NCBI GenBank assembly: GCA_902158745.1
Contig: CABGHH010000079.1
Location: forward strand, 1 to 7,148
From: Candidatus Methanolliviera sp. GoM_asphalt
GTDB taxonomy: Archaea > Halobacteriota > Methanoliparia > Methanoliparales > Methanoliparaceae
Direction of reading: 5' to 3'
DNA length: 7,148 bases
The position numbers and the translations under genes were made by a program. The notes below the pieces were generated by a model. That model saw only the letters and a list, made by a program, of their open reading frames with translations. It did no database searches and was not told where the DNA came from. Positions 1 to 6,468 of the stretch are shown in pieces (the first letter of the stretch is position 1; every line of letters begins with the position of its first letter).

Positions 1-2
1 AG

Positions 3-194
3 ATTTTTAAGCACTTTAAAGACGTGTTGGAAGAGTTATCGGCTTATTTGTTGTGGAAGAATCCGCCAAAATGTGTGTTTGAGATTGAAAGTAAGTTAAA
101 TCGTGTATTTGAGAATATTGGATCTGAAGGGTTGGATAAAATGAATATTGGGTCAATGGAAAACACAGAGGTATTAGGGAAAGTTTTAAGTTGA
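3..194 (+). CDS. C-terminal part of an unidentified protein (5' end outside window)
   Basis: An open frame of 63 codons runs from the window edge to a TGA at 192-194, with no good start, so this is probably the 3' end of a longer gene. The peptide looks like real protein (for example FKHFKDVLEELSAYLLW near the start, then KCVFEIESKLNRVFENIG) and not like a random frame. I do not recognise the family. A transposase C-terminus is possible because the frame ends exactly where the neighbouring minus-strand reductase pseudogene loses its homology, but no catalytic motif is visible. Its codons are richer in T/TTG/GTT than those of the housekeeping genes in this window, which would fit a different origin. 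Confidence 0.45.
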   Translation: MFKHFKDVLEELSAYLLWKNPPKCVFEIESKLNRVFENIGSEGLDKMNIGSMENTEVLGKVLS

Positions 195-224
195 TAAGGC
201 GAAAAGAAGTTGTGTGTAGATGAG

Positions 225-826
225 TATGTCCCATTTCCTCGTCCACATCCACATCATCGAAGAGCCAATCGAGTATAACAGCCGTCTCGTAAGAGTCTAA
301 ACCGCTTTTATAAATCCCAGCCCATCTCCCGATATGTGATTCTACGCCATCCGTACCTATGATAATATTCGATCTTATCTCAACGTCTTCTTTCTCATCT
401 ATCTTTGCTTTAACGCCTTTTATCTCTCCATCTTCTCTTATCAATCCAGTTGCCCTCGTCTTGTTCATGTATTCTGGCCCCTCTTTGAGGGCAAAATTCA
501 ATACCTCGTTGTCGAACGTTTTTCGATTCAACACATAAGCGATCTCATAATCGTCGTGATAGGGCGTGGAGATCTCTGTCCCGCCCGGAAATTGTTGCAT
601 CATCGCATATATCGGTGCATCGACCGTCTTCTCATTTATCTTTACTTATTCAAATATTCTTCTCGCCGTCAGACAACCAAAAGAACGAGAATGCTCCACA
701 GATTCTTTTCTCTCAATACAATACCGTATCCAACCTAAACTTAGCGCACGTCTTCGCCGCCATCGATCCGCCAGGACCCGCACCGACGACGACAACATCA
801 CAGTTTATCTTCTTCATCTCATTCAT
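225..826 (-). pseudogene. Geranylgeranyl reductase-family flavoprotein, broken and C-terminally truncated
   Basis: The intact family (about 390 residues) uses FAD to reduce double bonds of geranylgeranyl chains in archaeal lipids. The N-terminus starts at an ATG at 826 and shows the FAD-binding strand and glycine motif DVVVVGAGPGGSMAAKT, then RLDTVL. That frame then hits TGA at 715-713. A one-base shift at about 718 restores IERKESVEHSRSFGCLTARR, and a TAA at 648-646 (probably from GAA) interrupts again. The same frame continues through GGTEISTPYHDDYEIAYVLN, ending the FAD domain with IIIGTDGVESHIGRWAGI. Homology stops near residue DVDVDEEMG (about 230), and the remaining tail is antisense to the plus-strand ORF at 3-194. 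Three independent lesions (frameshift, stop, missing C-terminal half) argue for a true pseudogene and not one sequencing error. The longest surviving frame is 603-16. Confidence 0.85.
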
Positions 827-832
827 CCCGAT

Positions 833-1060
833 CTATTTAATTTTATCATCGTATCTCAGGGAATTTTGAGTAATATCGCGAGGGTGATCGTGACCCTTGC
901 TATCCATCTCTCCTCTCAACCCACCGATCTCTGTTTCGACGTGATTCAACCTCTCTTTGACCTGATCTAATATTCCTTCCACTCTTCCTATCCGTTCTTC
1001 TATATTGAAAGGCTTCTCCATCGGTGATTTATCGCTCCTTTTATCTTTTACTTCTGTCAT
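833..1060 (-). CDS. Small coiled-coil protein, probably missing its C-terminal membrane helix
   Basis: This is a 75-residue ORF. Residues 20-52 form a regular heptad pattern with hydrophobics at I20, I24, V27, L31, V34, L38, V41, I45, L48 and M52, so a coiled coil is well supported. After EMDSK the reading frame turns polar and histidine-rich. One base over, the DNA encodes RVTITLAILLKIP followed by a stop at 858-856, which looks like a transmembrane tail. The likely ancestor was a coiled-coil protein with a C-terminal membrane anchor that suffered a frameshift and perhaps a small deletion. The ATG at 1060 has an SD-like GTGAG immediately upstream and an AT-rich TATA-like AATTTATAAG. The stop lies 6 bases before the start of the reductase pseudogene, so the two were probably co-transcribed. 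Function unknown; it may itself be decaying. Confidence 0.45.
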   Translation of the reverse strand: MTEVKDKRSDKSPMEKPFNIEERIGRVEGILDQVKERLNHVETEIGGLRGEMDSKGHDHPRDITQNSLRYDDKIK

Positions 1061-1083
1061 CTCACTTATAAATTACTCTCTCA

Positions 1084-1210
1084 TCATATAAACTTCTCCA
1101 CCAATACCGTATCCAACCCGTAACCTCGCAACGATGTCTTCGCGGACATCGAGCCACCTGACAGCCCCAACGACAACTACATCACATTTTATTTTTCTCA
1201 GCTTTATCAC
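1084..1210 (-). pseudogene. Second N-terminal fragment of a geranylgeranyl reductase-family gene
   Basis: On the minus strand a GTG at 1210 begins a peptide IKLRKIKCDVVVVGA, matching the start of the pseudogene at 826 (KKINCDVVVVGA). A one-base shift inside the glycine motif then gives SGGSMSAKTSLRGYGLDTVL, and the frame ends at TGA 1086-1084 after VEKFI. Both copies share the DNA string GTTGGATACGGTATTG exactly. Only about 40 residues of the FAD-binding Rossmann region remain and nothing of the substrate domain. It is a remnant of a duplicate or paralogue lying just upstream of the coiled-coil ORF. Confidence 0.75.
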
Positions 1211-1522
1211 ATCTTAATGGAAGATGATCTTTATTAAACGTTTCTCGATCTTACCATCTATAAAATTTTTTATAAGGGATGGAGGTATCACACAAACGAC
1301 TATATGTTGCCTCTTTTGAGCGATACGCCATCCAGAACGTTCGTATCCTCTTCATAAAAATGCGACGATTCGACGTTGGGAATCTTGATGCTCAAATATC
1401 ACGCCGTCTCTTCCGCAAGAATGCCCCGGCATCGATAATCGATAAAGACGATCGGGCAAGTCTATCTATCGGTTGATTGAGGAATTATTTAATTGTTCGG
1501 CAAAGCAGATAATAGCATAAAT
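1211..1522. other. Intergenic stretch without a recognisable intact gene
   Basis: The stretch holds an AT-rich near-palindrome at about 1257-1276 (CTATAAAATTTTTTATAAG), which could be a TATA element for the decayed minus-strand reductase fragment. A 31-codon open minus-strand stretch (about 1398-1300) contains the protein-like string IKIPNVESSHFYEEDTNVLD and may be another gene remnant. The plus-strand frame at 1279-1476 matches no family I know and is probably chance. No tRNA or rRNA fold was seen. Confidence 0.4.
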
Positions 1523-1532
1523 CTTTATATAG
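1523..1532 (+). promoter_or_regulatory. TATA box of the eS8 gene
   Basis: CTTTATATAG is a good archaeal TATA-box match centred about 40 bases before the eS8 start codon. A transcript starting the usual 22-27 bases downstream would have a very short leader, consistent with the lack of a strong Shine-Dalgarno before the ATG (only AAAGGG at 1554-1559). Confidence 0.6.
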
Positions 1533-1567
1533 CATAAGCTACCTCCATCGGATAAAGGGTTTTACAG

Positions 1568-1945
1568 ATGAGATGGCAGGGAAGATCAAGAAGGAAGTAT
1601 ACCGGGGGACGTTACCGGGTACATAGGAAAAAAAAGGTCTATGAGATGGGGAGAGATCCGATCCCAACCCATTTGAGCCAGGTCAAAAGGAAAAAGATTA
1701 GAACCCGTGGTGGGGGTCAAAAGATCGTTATCCTCGGAGGAGATATCATCAATGTCACTGATCCACAGACGGGAAAGGCACAGGGCACAAAGATAAAAAC
1801 TGTGCTTGAGAACTCGGCTGATCCTCACTTTGTCAGGAGAAACATAATTACTAAGGGTGCGATCCTGGATACGGATATCGGCAAGGTGCGGGTCACGAGC
1901 CGTCCTGGCCAAGACGGGGTTATAGCTGGGGTTTTAACAGAGTAA
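1568..1945 (+). CDS. rps8e: 30S ribosomal protein S8e (eS8)
   Basis: This is a small-subunit ribosomal protein shared by archaea and eukaryotes that binds 16S rRNA. The 125-residue product is the normal archaeal length and starts with the family's typical basic N-terminus MRWQGRSRRKYTGGRY. It continues with the conserved KIRTRGGGQK (about residues 43-52), the beta-barrel core and the terminal RVTSRPGQDGVIAGVL. The ATG at 1568 is the family start. The gene stands alone on the plus strand behind its own TATA box and is not part of a ribosomal operon in this window. Its TAA (1943-1945) directly abuts the TAA of convergent radB. Nothing is missing or unusual in the protein. Confidence 0.97.
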   Translation: MRWQGRSRRKYTGGRYRVHRKKKVYEMGRDPIPTHLSQVKRKKIRTRGGGQKIVILGGDIINVTDPQTGKAQGTKIKTVLENSADPHFVRRNIITKGAILDTDIGKVRVTSRPGQDGVIAGVLTE

Positions 1946-2605
1946 TTATTCTATCCCCTCCTCCGTTATCTTAAATTCTATACTTCTACCTTCTGGTAGA
2001 GACCTATGTTTCTTTAGAGTGGCACTTCTGATGCCACCATCTAATTTTTCGAGTTTTATTATCGTCTTTGAGAGGTGATTCAGGATATTTCCCCCGATCG
2101 GCTTATCTTCTCCACTTTCAATATCTGAATAGACCTGGTTAGTTATTACCACACTCATCTCATTCTTACGAGCCAACCCTAAAAGAAACGTCATCTGATC
2201 TCCCAATGATCTTATTGGCATTAATTTAGTATCTTTCAAAGAAATTCTATAAAGAGCTGTTGCAGAATCAACTATTATGACGCCTACGCCCTTTACTACT
2301 TTTTTTAGATCCTTTATCGCGGAGTGTTGCTCTTTGAAGGTCGTCGGTTCATATACAATTATCTCCTTAGCTATATCTTCCGCCTTATCTCCTGCCATCT
2401 GTCTAAATCTATCGGCAGAAAGACCTTCTGTATCGATAAATACGACTTTTTCACCCCGTCTGACTGTATTTATAGCTATAAGGAGGCATATATTTGTTTT
2501 ACCACTTCCTCCCGCCCCATATATCTGGGTTAGACTGCCAACCTCAAATCCGCCCCCTATAAAATCATCTAACCGCTTAGAACCGCTCGAATATTTTTTT
2601 ATCAC
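1946..2605 (-). CDS. radB: DNA repair and recombination protein RadB
   Basis: RadB is a RecA/RadA-superfamily ATPase limited to euryarchaea. It consists of the core domain only and is thought to act as a mediator of RadA in homologous recombination. The 219-residue product has Walker A GAGGSGKT at residues 30-37, the FIDTEGLSADRF segment (56-67), Walker B VIIVD at 109-113 and the VVITNQVY strand with N156-Q157. It lacks the N-terminal helix-hairpin-helix domain of RadA, and its length is normal for RadB. The start is a GTG at 2605, preceded by an SD-like GGTGAT that overlaps the end of larC. Only 3 bases separate the larC stop from this GTG, so translation is probably coupled to larC. The stop codon touches that of eS8 on the other strand. 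Confidence 0.93.
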   Translation of the reverse strand: MIKKYSSGSKRLDDFIGGGFEVGSLTQIYGAGGSGKTNICLLIAINTVRRGEKVVFIDTEGLSADRFRQMAGDKAEDIAKEIIVYEPTTFKEQHSAIKDLKKVVKGVGVIIVDSATALYRISLKDTKLMPIRSLGDQMTFLLGLARKNEMSVVITNQVYSDIESGEDKPIGGNILNHLSKTIIKLEKLDGGIRSATLKKHRSLPEGRSIEFKITEEGIE

Positions 2606-2608
2606 CCA

Positions 2609-3823
2609 TCACCACTTTTTTATCTTATACCTTCTCAACGCCTCATTATCAACTAATGCAATCACATCTTTGATGGGCAAATTAGATTCTTTTGCCACCC
2701 TCTTTGCATCATCAAATTCGCAAGAGACATTTACAACGTTTCCTATTCCATCGGTAGCCACCTTCACTGACACCTCTCTTATTCTTCCACCAATCTCTAC
2801 AGGAATCTTTTCGATGCTCCGCTTCGCAATGACCCTGTGTAAGGATGGTTGGTATCTTACGCCTAAAGAACCCGTCTCCCTCATTATCTTCTGGATTAAA
2901 TTTAGGGAATCTTCCTTTCTACATAGTACCCTAATTATGCTTCCGATCCTCCCCTTCTTCATCATCGCCGGAATTATGGAGACGTCCATCGCCCCATCAT
3001 CGATGAGTTCTCCTGTGAGATATCCGAGCAGTTCTCCGGTTACATCATCCACATTCGTCTCCAAGAGGCATATCTCCTCGATCAATAGATCTTCCTCCAG
3101 CTCTCCCGATAAGACTTTGAGGGCATTTATCACATCCAGATCCTTCGAGCCGAAGCCATAACCGATCTTCTCCACTCTAAAATTGGAATAGTATCTGATA
3201 AAAGAATCTACGAAGTGAGAGAGGATAGAAGCTCCGGTTGGGGTCAGAAGTTCAGACTCAACGGGGCCATATTTCATAGGAACGTTAAACCTCCTCAATA
3301 TCTCAAGCGTCGCGGGAGCAGGAGCGCTCATTCTTCCATGCCCCATCTCGATGATTCCACCACCGATGGACACGGGCAAGGACAAAACTGTTTTTTCATT
3401 CATTTTGAGATTATAAAAAGCACTTACGGCACCAACAATATCCACAATAGTGTCTGATGATCCTAAATTGTGAAAAAAAATCTCCTCCTTCTTTAAAGAA
3501 TGAACACTCGCCTCCGCCTCCATAAAGATGTTCAATATATCTAAAACATCCTTTTTCATCTCAAAATTTAGTGACGAGGATTCTATCACGGAGATTATCT
3601 CTCTATAACTCCTCTTTTTTTCTTCGCTCGCAACGTCGATCTTCGTGCCAAAGATTCCCCCCCTCTCTTCAGCATGGATCTCGATATCGATCCCTCCCAG
3701 CTCGTCTCCGATCTCTTCCATTCTATCTCTAACATATCTTTTATCCGCCCCCAAATCTATCAGGGAAGCGATGAACATATCCCCGGCAGCGCCAGCATAC
3801 GGATCGAATATGACAACCTTCAT
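2609..3823 (-). CDS. larC: Nickel-pincer cofactor biosynthesis protein LarC (nickel insertion)
   Basis: LarC (formerly DUF111) uses CTP to insert nickel into pyridinium-3,5-bisthiocarboxylic acid mononucleotide, the last step in making the nickel-pincer nucleotide cofactor first found in lactate racemase. The 404-residue protein shows the family signatures in order: FDPYAGAAGDM at 6-16, FFHNLGSSDTIVDIVG at 116-131, a glycine-rich LPVSIGGG, GHGRMSAPAPAT at 161-172, ELLTPTGASIL at 191-201, GYGFGSKDL at 221-229 and the C-terminal ETNVDDVTGELLGY at 255-268 with MKKGRIGS (288-295). It is a single uninterrupted ORF, unlike the split larC1/larC2 of Lactiplantibacillus. The ATG at 3823 follows a short purine-rich leader. 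It is first in a two-gene unit with radB. No larB, larE or lactate racemase gene is in the window, so its client enzyme is unknown. Confidence 0.92.
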   Translation of the reverse strand: MKVVIFDPYAGAAGDMFIASLIDLGADKRYVRDRMEEIGDELGGIDIEIHAEERGGIFGTKIDVASEEKKRSYREIISVIESSSLNFEMKKDVLDILNIFMEAEASVHSLKKEEIFFHNLGSSDTIVDIVGAVSAFYNLKMNEKTVLSLPVSIGGGIIEMGHGRMSAPAPATLEILRRFNVPMKYGPVESELLTPTGASILSHFVDSFIRYYSNFRVEKIGYGFGSKDLDVINALKVLSGELEEDLLIEEICLLETNVDDVTGELLGYLTGELIDDGAMDVSIIPAMMKKGRIGSIIRVLCRKEDSLNLIQKIMRETGSLGVRYQPSLHRVIAKRSIEKIPVEIGGRIREVSVKVATDGIGNVVNVSCEFDDAKRVAKESNLPIKDVIALVDNEALRRYKIKKW

Positions 3824-3841
3824 CTCATCTCTTAGAATAAT

Positions 3842-3850
3842 CTTTTATAG
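3842..3850 (-). promoter_or_regulatory. Candidate TATA box of larC-radB
   Basis: On the minus strand CTATAAAAG lies 19-27 bases before the larC ATG, which would give a nearly leaderless message. The alternative TTATTATATA (3880-3871, minus reading) would give a leader of about 25 bases. The sequence alone does not decide between them. Confidence 0.4.
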
Positions 3851-3870
3851 AATGAAGAAGAATAATGAAC

Positions 3871-3880
3871 TATATAATAA
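3871..3880 (+). promoter_or_regulatory. Candidate TATA box of the cdc48 operon
   Basis: TATATAATAA, followed by a T-rich run, is the best TATA-like element before cdc48. Initiation about 25 bases downstream (near 3900) would leave a leader of about 45 bases containing the Shine-Dalgarno at 3936-3940. Read on the other strand the same AT block can serve larC. Confidence 0.5.
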
Positions 3881-3935
3881 CTTTTTCACGGTGCCTAAAT
3901 ATCAAAGGGCTTTTAAAGACTGATGGTTGAATATT

Positions 3936-3940
3936 GGTGG
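3936..3940 (+). promoter_or_regulatory. Shine-Dalgarno that decides the cdc48 start
   Basis: GGTGG sits 4 bases before the ATG at 3945. The upstream in-frame TTG at 3927 has no comparable site, so the ATG is preferred. Confidence 0.55.
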
Positions 3941-3944
3941 AAGA

Positions 3945-6188
3945 ATGATAGAAAAAGAATTGGAGGTATCAGAAGCATATTCAAATGATTCTGGCAGGGG
4001 TATAGCTAGATTTGATCCAGACGTGCTCGATGAGCTCTGTCTGATTCCGGGAAATGTAGTAAAAATAATAGGGAAAAGAGAGACTGTTGCAAAAGTTTGG
4101 AGACTTGCTGGCCAGGACTGGAATAAAGGGATAATCCGGATGGACGGATATCTACGAAAAAATGCAAGAGTGGGTATTGGAGATAAGGTCATTGTCAGAA
4201 AAGCTGATGTCAAGGACGCAGAAGAGGTCGTTCTGTCTCTTCCATCTGGAACGTACATTCAGTTTGGCGGAAACGCCATAGATATGATAAAGGGGCAACT
4301 CGTAAATAAGGCGACAACGGGCGGAGATATCCTTCCTGTGATGATCTCCTCTGTAGGTATGATGGGGCCAGGCTGGATGATCGGCGGAAAGAGTGTTCCT
4401 TTAGTTGTAATCAATACAAAACCATCTGGAGCTGTCTTGATCGTGCAAAATACGAAATTAAAACTTAATGAGAATACAGTAAAGGGTTATGGCTCAGTAA
4501 GGGAGACTGGAATAACGTATGAGGAGATCGGAGGTCTAAAAGAGCAGATACAGAAACTCATGGAGACGATAGAACTTCCGATGAGGCACCCCGAGATATT
4601 TCATGCGTTGGGCATCGAGCCTCCAAAAGGCGTGCTTTTATACGGGCCTCCGGGGACAGGGAAAACGCTGCTTGCCAAGGCGGTCGCGAACGAGTCCGGG
4701 GCAAATTTCCACTACATAGCCGGACCGGAGATCATGAACAAATACTATGGGGAGAGCGAGAAGCAACTGAGAAGAATATTTGAAGAGGCAAAGAAGAACG
4801 CTCCTTCCATAATATTCATAGACGAGCTAGATTCGATCGCATCTAAAAGAGAAGAATTGACTGGAGAGGTCGAGAGAAGGGTTGTTGCCCAGCTTTTAAG
4901 TCTGTTGGATGGTCTGGAGAAGAGGGGGCAGGTGGTCGTTATGGGGGCAACGAACAGGATAAACGCGATAGATCCCGCCCTTAGAAGACCAGGAAGATTT
5001 GACAGGGAGATGGAGATCGGGGTACCGGATAGAGAAGGAAGAAGAGAGATACTAAAGATACATACGAGGAATATGCCGCTCGCGGAGAATGTGGATTTGG
5101 AAGACCTCTCCAACCAGACACATGGATTCGTCGGGGCGGATATCCTCGCTTTCGCGAGAGAGGCGGCAATGAAAACGTTGAGGAGATATCTTCCGGAGAT
5201 GAATATGGAAGAGGAAGAGATACCTTCTGAAATTTTAAAAGAGATGAAAGTCACCTCTGAAGACTTCAAAGAGGCTTTAAAGGAGATAGATCCTAGTGCG
5301 CTCAGAGAGGTCCTTATAGAGCTACCAGATATGAAGTGGGATGATGTAGGCGGGTTAGCAGATGCCAAAAGAGAGATAAAAGAGATTGTAGAGTTACCAC
5401 TCAAAAACCCAGAGGTATTCGCTATAATGGGGATAAAACCTTTAAAAAATGTGTTTTTGTATGGACCTCCCGGCACGGGCAAGACCTTGATTGCAAAGGC
5501 GGTTGCGAGTGAGTCCGAGTCAAATTTTATATGTGTAAAAGGACCCCAGCTGCTATCAAAGTGGGTTGGAGAGAGCGAAAGAGCCGTGAGAGAGGTATTC
5601 CGAAAGGCGAGACAGGTGGCGCCGTGTGTGATATTTTTTGATGAGATAGATTCTATAGCTCCCATGAGGGGGATGGGGATGGATAACAGGGTCTCCGAGA
5701 GGGTGGTAAATCAACTCTTGACTGAATTGGACGGCATGGAGAAGATGGAGAAAGTAGTGGTCATGGCCGCTACGAATATGCCTCACCTCGTCGATCCTGC
5801 TCTTTTGAGACCGGGGAGATTTGATAGATCAATCCTTCTCAATATCCCAGATAAAAAGGAGAGGTTAGAGATATTCAAGATACATACGAAGATGATGCCG
5901 CTCTCAGAGGACGTAGATTTGGAAGAGCTTGCGGAATTTACGGAGAACTATGTCGGTGCAGACATAGAGGCGATATGCAGAGAAGCGGCGATTCTAGCGA
6001 TAAGAGATGTTCTTTCCAATGGAGAGGACATAAATGAGAAGAAGGTGGAGAAGCGCCATTTCTTAGGAGCGTTAGAAAAACTGAGGCCGAGCGTGGATGA
6101 GAACACGATGGATTACTATTTGAAGATGAAGGAAAAGTTTAAGAGTGGGGTGAGAAGAGTGGATACCGCTTATGTGGGGTATCGTTAA
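3945..6188 (+). CDS. cdc48: Cdc48/VAT-family two-domain AAA+ ATPase (unfoldase)
   Basis: This is a hexameric cytoplasmic ATPase that unfolds and threads proteins, in archaea probably feeding the 20S proteasome. Starting at ATG 3945 the product is 747 residues, typical of the family, and begins MIEKELEVSEAYSNDSGRGI like other archaeal Cdc48 N-domains. The order is an N-terminal double-psi barrel plus CDC48_2 domain (about 1-180), then D1 with Walker A GPPGTGKT (234-241), Walker B IIFIDE with D293/E294, sensor N337 and arginine fingers near R348/R351. D2 follows with Walker A GPPGTGKT (507-514), Walker B VIFFDE with D566/E567 and LRPGRFDR. Pore loops KYYGESE (D1) and KWVGESE (D2) are intact, so both rings should be active. 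The last residues, AYVGYR, place a tyrosine second from the end, resembling the HbYX proteasome-docking tail. It heads a cluster with a PRC-barrel and a glutaredoxin-like gene. Confidence 0.96.
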   Translation: MIEKELEVSEAYSNDSGRGIARFDPDVLDELCLIPGNVVKIIGKRETVAKVWRLAGQDWNKGIIRMDGYLRKNARVGIGDKVIVRKADVKDAEEVVLSLPSGTYIQFGGNAIDMIKGQLVNKATTGGDILPVMISSVGMMGPGWMIGGKSVPLVVINTKPSGAVLIVQNTKLKLNENTVKGYGSVRETGITYEEIGGLKEQIQKLMETIELPMRHPEIFHALGIEPPKGVLLYGPPGTGKTLLAKAVANESGANFHYIAGPEIMNKYYGESEKQLRRIFEEAKKNAPSIIFIDELDSIASKREELTGEVERRVVAQLLSLLDGLEKRGQVVVMGATNRINAIDPALRRPGRFDREMEIGVPDREGRREILKIHTRNMPLAENVDLEDLSNQTHGFVGADILAFAREAAMKTLRRYLPEMNMEEEEIPSEILKEMKVTSEDFKEALKEIDPSALREVLIELPDMKWDDVGGLADAKREIKEIVELPLKNPEVFAIMGIKPLKNVFLYGPPGTGKTLIAKAVASESESNFICVKGPQLLSKWVGESERAVREVFRKARQVAPCVIFFDEIDSIAPMRGMGMDNRVSERVVNQLLTELDGMEKMEKVVVMAATNMPHLVDPALLRPGRFDRSILLNIPDKKERLEIFKIHTKMMPLSEDVDLEELAEFTENYVGADIEAICREAAILAIRDVLSNGEDINEKKVEKRHFLGALEKLRPSVDENTMDYYLKMKEKFKSGVRRVDTAYVGYR

Positions 6189-6198
6189 GTATCGTTAA
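6179..6198 (+). repeat. 10-bp tandem duplication spanning the cdc48 stop
   Basis: GTATCGTTAA occurs twice head to tail (6179-6188 and 6189-6198). The first copy contains the final Arg codon and the TAA stop of cdc48. It is a small local duplication and the second copy lies in the spacer before the PRC-barrel gene. Confidence 0.8.
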
Positions 6199-6206
6199 AG
6201 ATTAAA

Positions 6207-6213
6207 GAGGTGA
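6207..6213 (+). promoter_or_regulatory. Strong Shine-Dalgarno of the PRC-barrel gene
   Basis: GAGGTGA is close to the full archaeal anti-16S complement. It lies 3 bases before ATG 6217 and 6 bases before ATG 6220; the second ATG has the more usual spacing. Confidence 0.75.
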
Positions 6214-6216
6214 GAA

Positions 6217-6468
6217 ATGATGAATCTTCTTGCAAAATCGCTTTCGGATAAAGAGATAATGGGGCAGGATGGAACTGTTATCGGGATTCTTCAGAATATA
6301 ATAGCAGACTTGGATACGGGTGATCTCTTGGATCTGGTTGTTAAACCGGACGCTTCGTTAAATACAAAGAGATATAGAAAGGATGGCAATTTTGTGCTGA
6401 TCTCCTTCAATGCGGTAAAATCCGCCAAAGATTATATAATGGTGGACAAGATGCTGGCGGAAGAATAA
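6217..6468 (+). CDS. Small PRC-barrel domain protein (CdpB-like)
   Basis: The 83-residue product is essentially one PRC-barrel domain. It has the opening LAKSLSDKEIMGQDGTVIG, the strand IIADLDTGDLLDLVVKPD, a basic loop NTKRYRKDG, the strand FVLISFNAVKSAKDYIMV, and no membrane segment or signal peptide. Stand-alone archaeal proteins of this size and pattern include CdpB, which works with the FtsZ anchor SepF in cell division. Assigning that role here is an inference from size and motif order. Two adjacent ATGs (6217 and 6220) can start it; the longer form is given, though 6220 is better spaced from the GAGGTGA. The gene is 28 bases after cdc48 and is followed without gap by the glutaredoxin-like gene, so all three are probably one transcript. 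Confidence 0.85.
   Translation: MMNLLAKSLSDKEIMGQDGTVIGILQNIIADLDTGDLLDLVVKPDASLNTKRYRKDGNFVLISFNAVKSAKDYIMVDKMLAEE

Noticed and set aside
566..970. 134-residue plus-strand open frame across the reductase pseudogene
   Set aside because: The minus strand carries clear flavoprotein motifs over the same bases, so the plus frame is a shadow.
1257..1276. AT-rich palindrome as an origin or operator
   Set aside because: It is a single short A/T palindrome with no repeated copies or flanking replication gene; better explained as a TATA-like or chance AT tract.
1279..1476. 65-residue plus-strand ORF between the decay zone and eS8
   Set aside because: It matches no family I know, has only a weak start context, and the opposite strand looks at least as protein-like; most likely a chance frame.
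2277..3161. 294-residue plus-strand open frame
   Set aside because: It is the antisense shadow of radB and larC, low-complexity (Ser/Pro/Ile rich), without recognisable domains.
3927..3944. TTG at 3927 as the start of cdc48
   Set aside because: It has no Shine-Dalgarno and adds six residues not typical of the family; ATG at 3945 with GGTGG upstream fits known N-termini better.
4745..5665. 306-residue minus-strand open frame
   Set aside because: It lies antisense inside the Cdc48 D1-D2 coding region; its serine-rich composition mirrors the sense codons.
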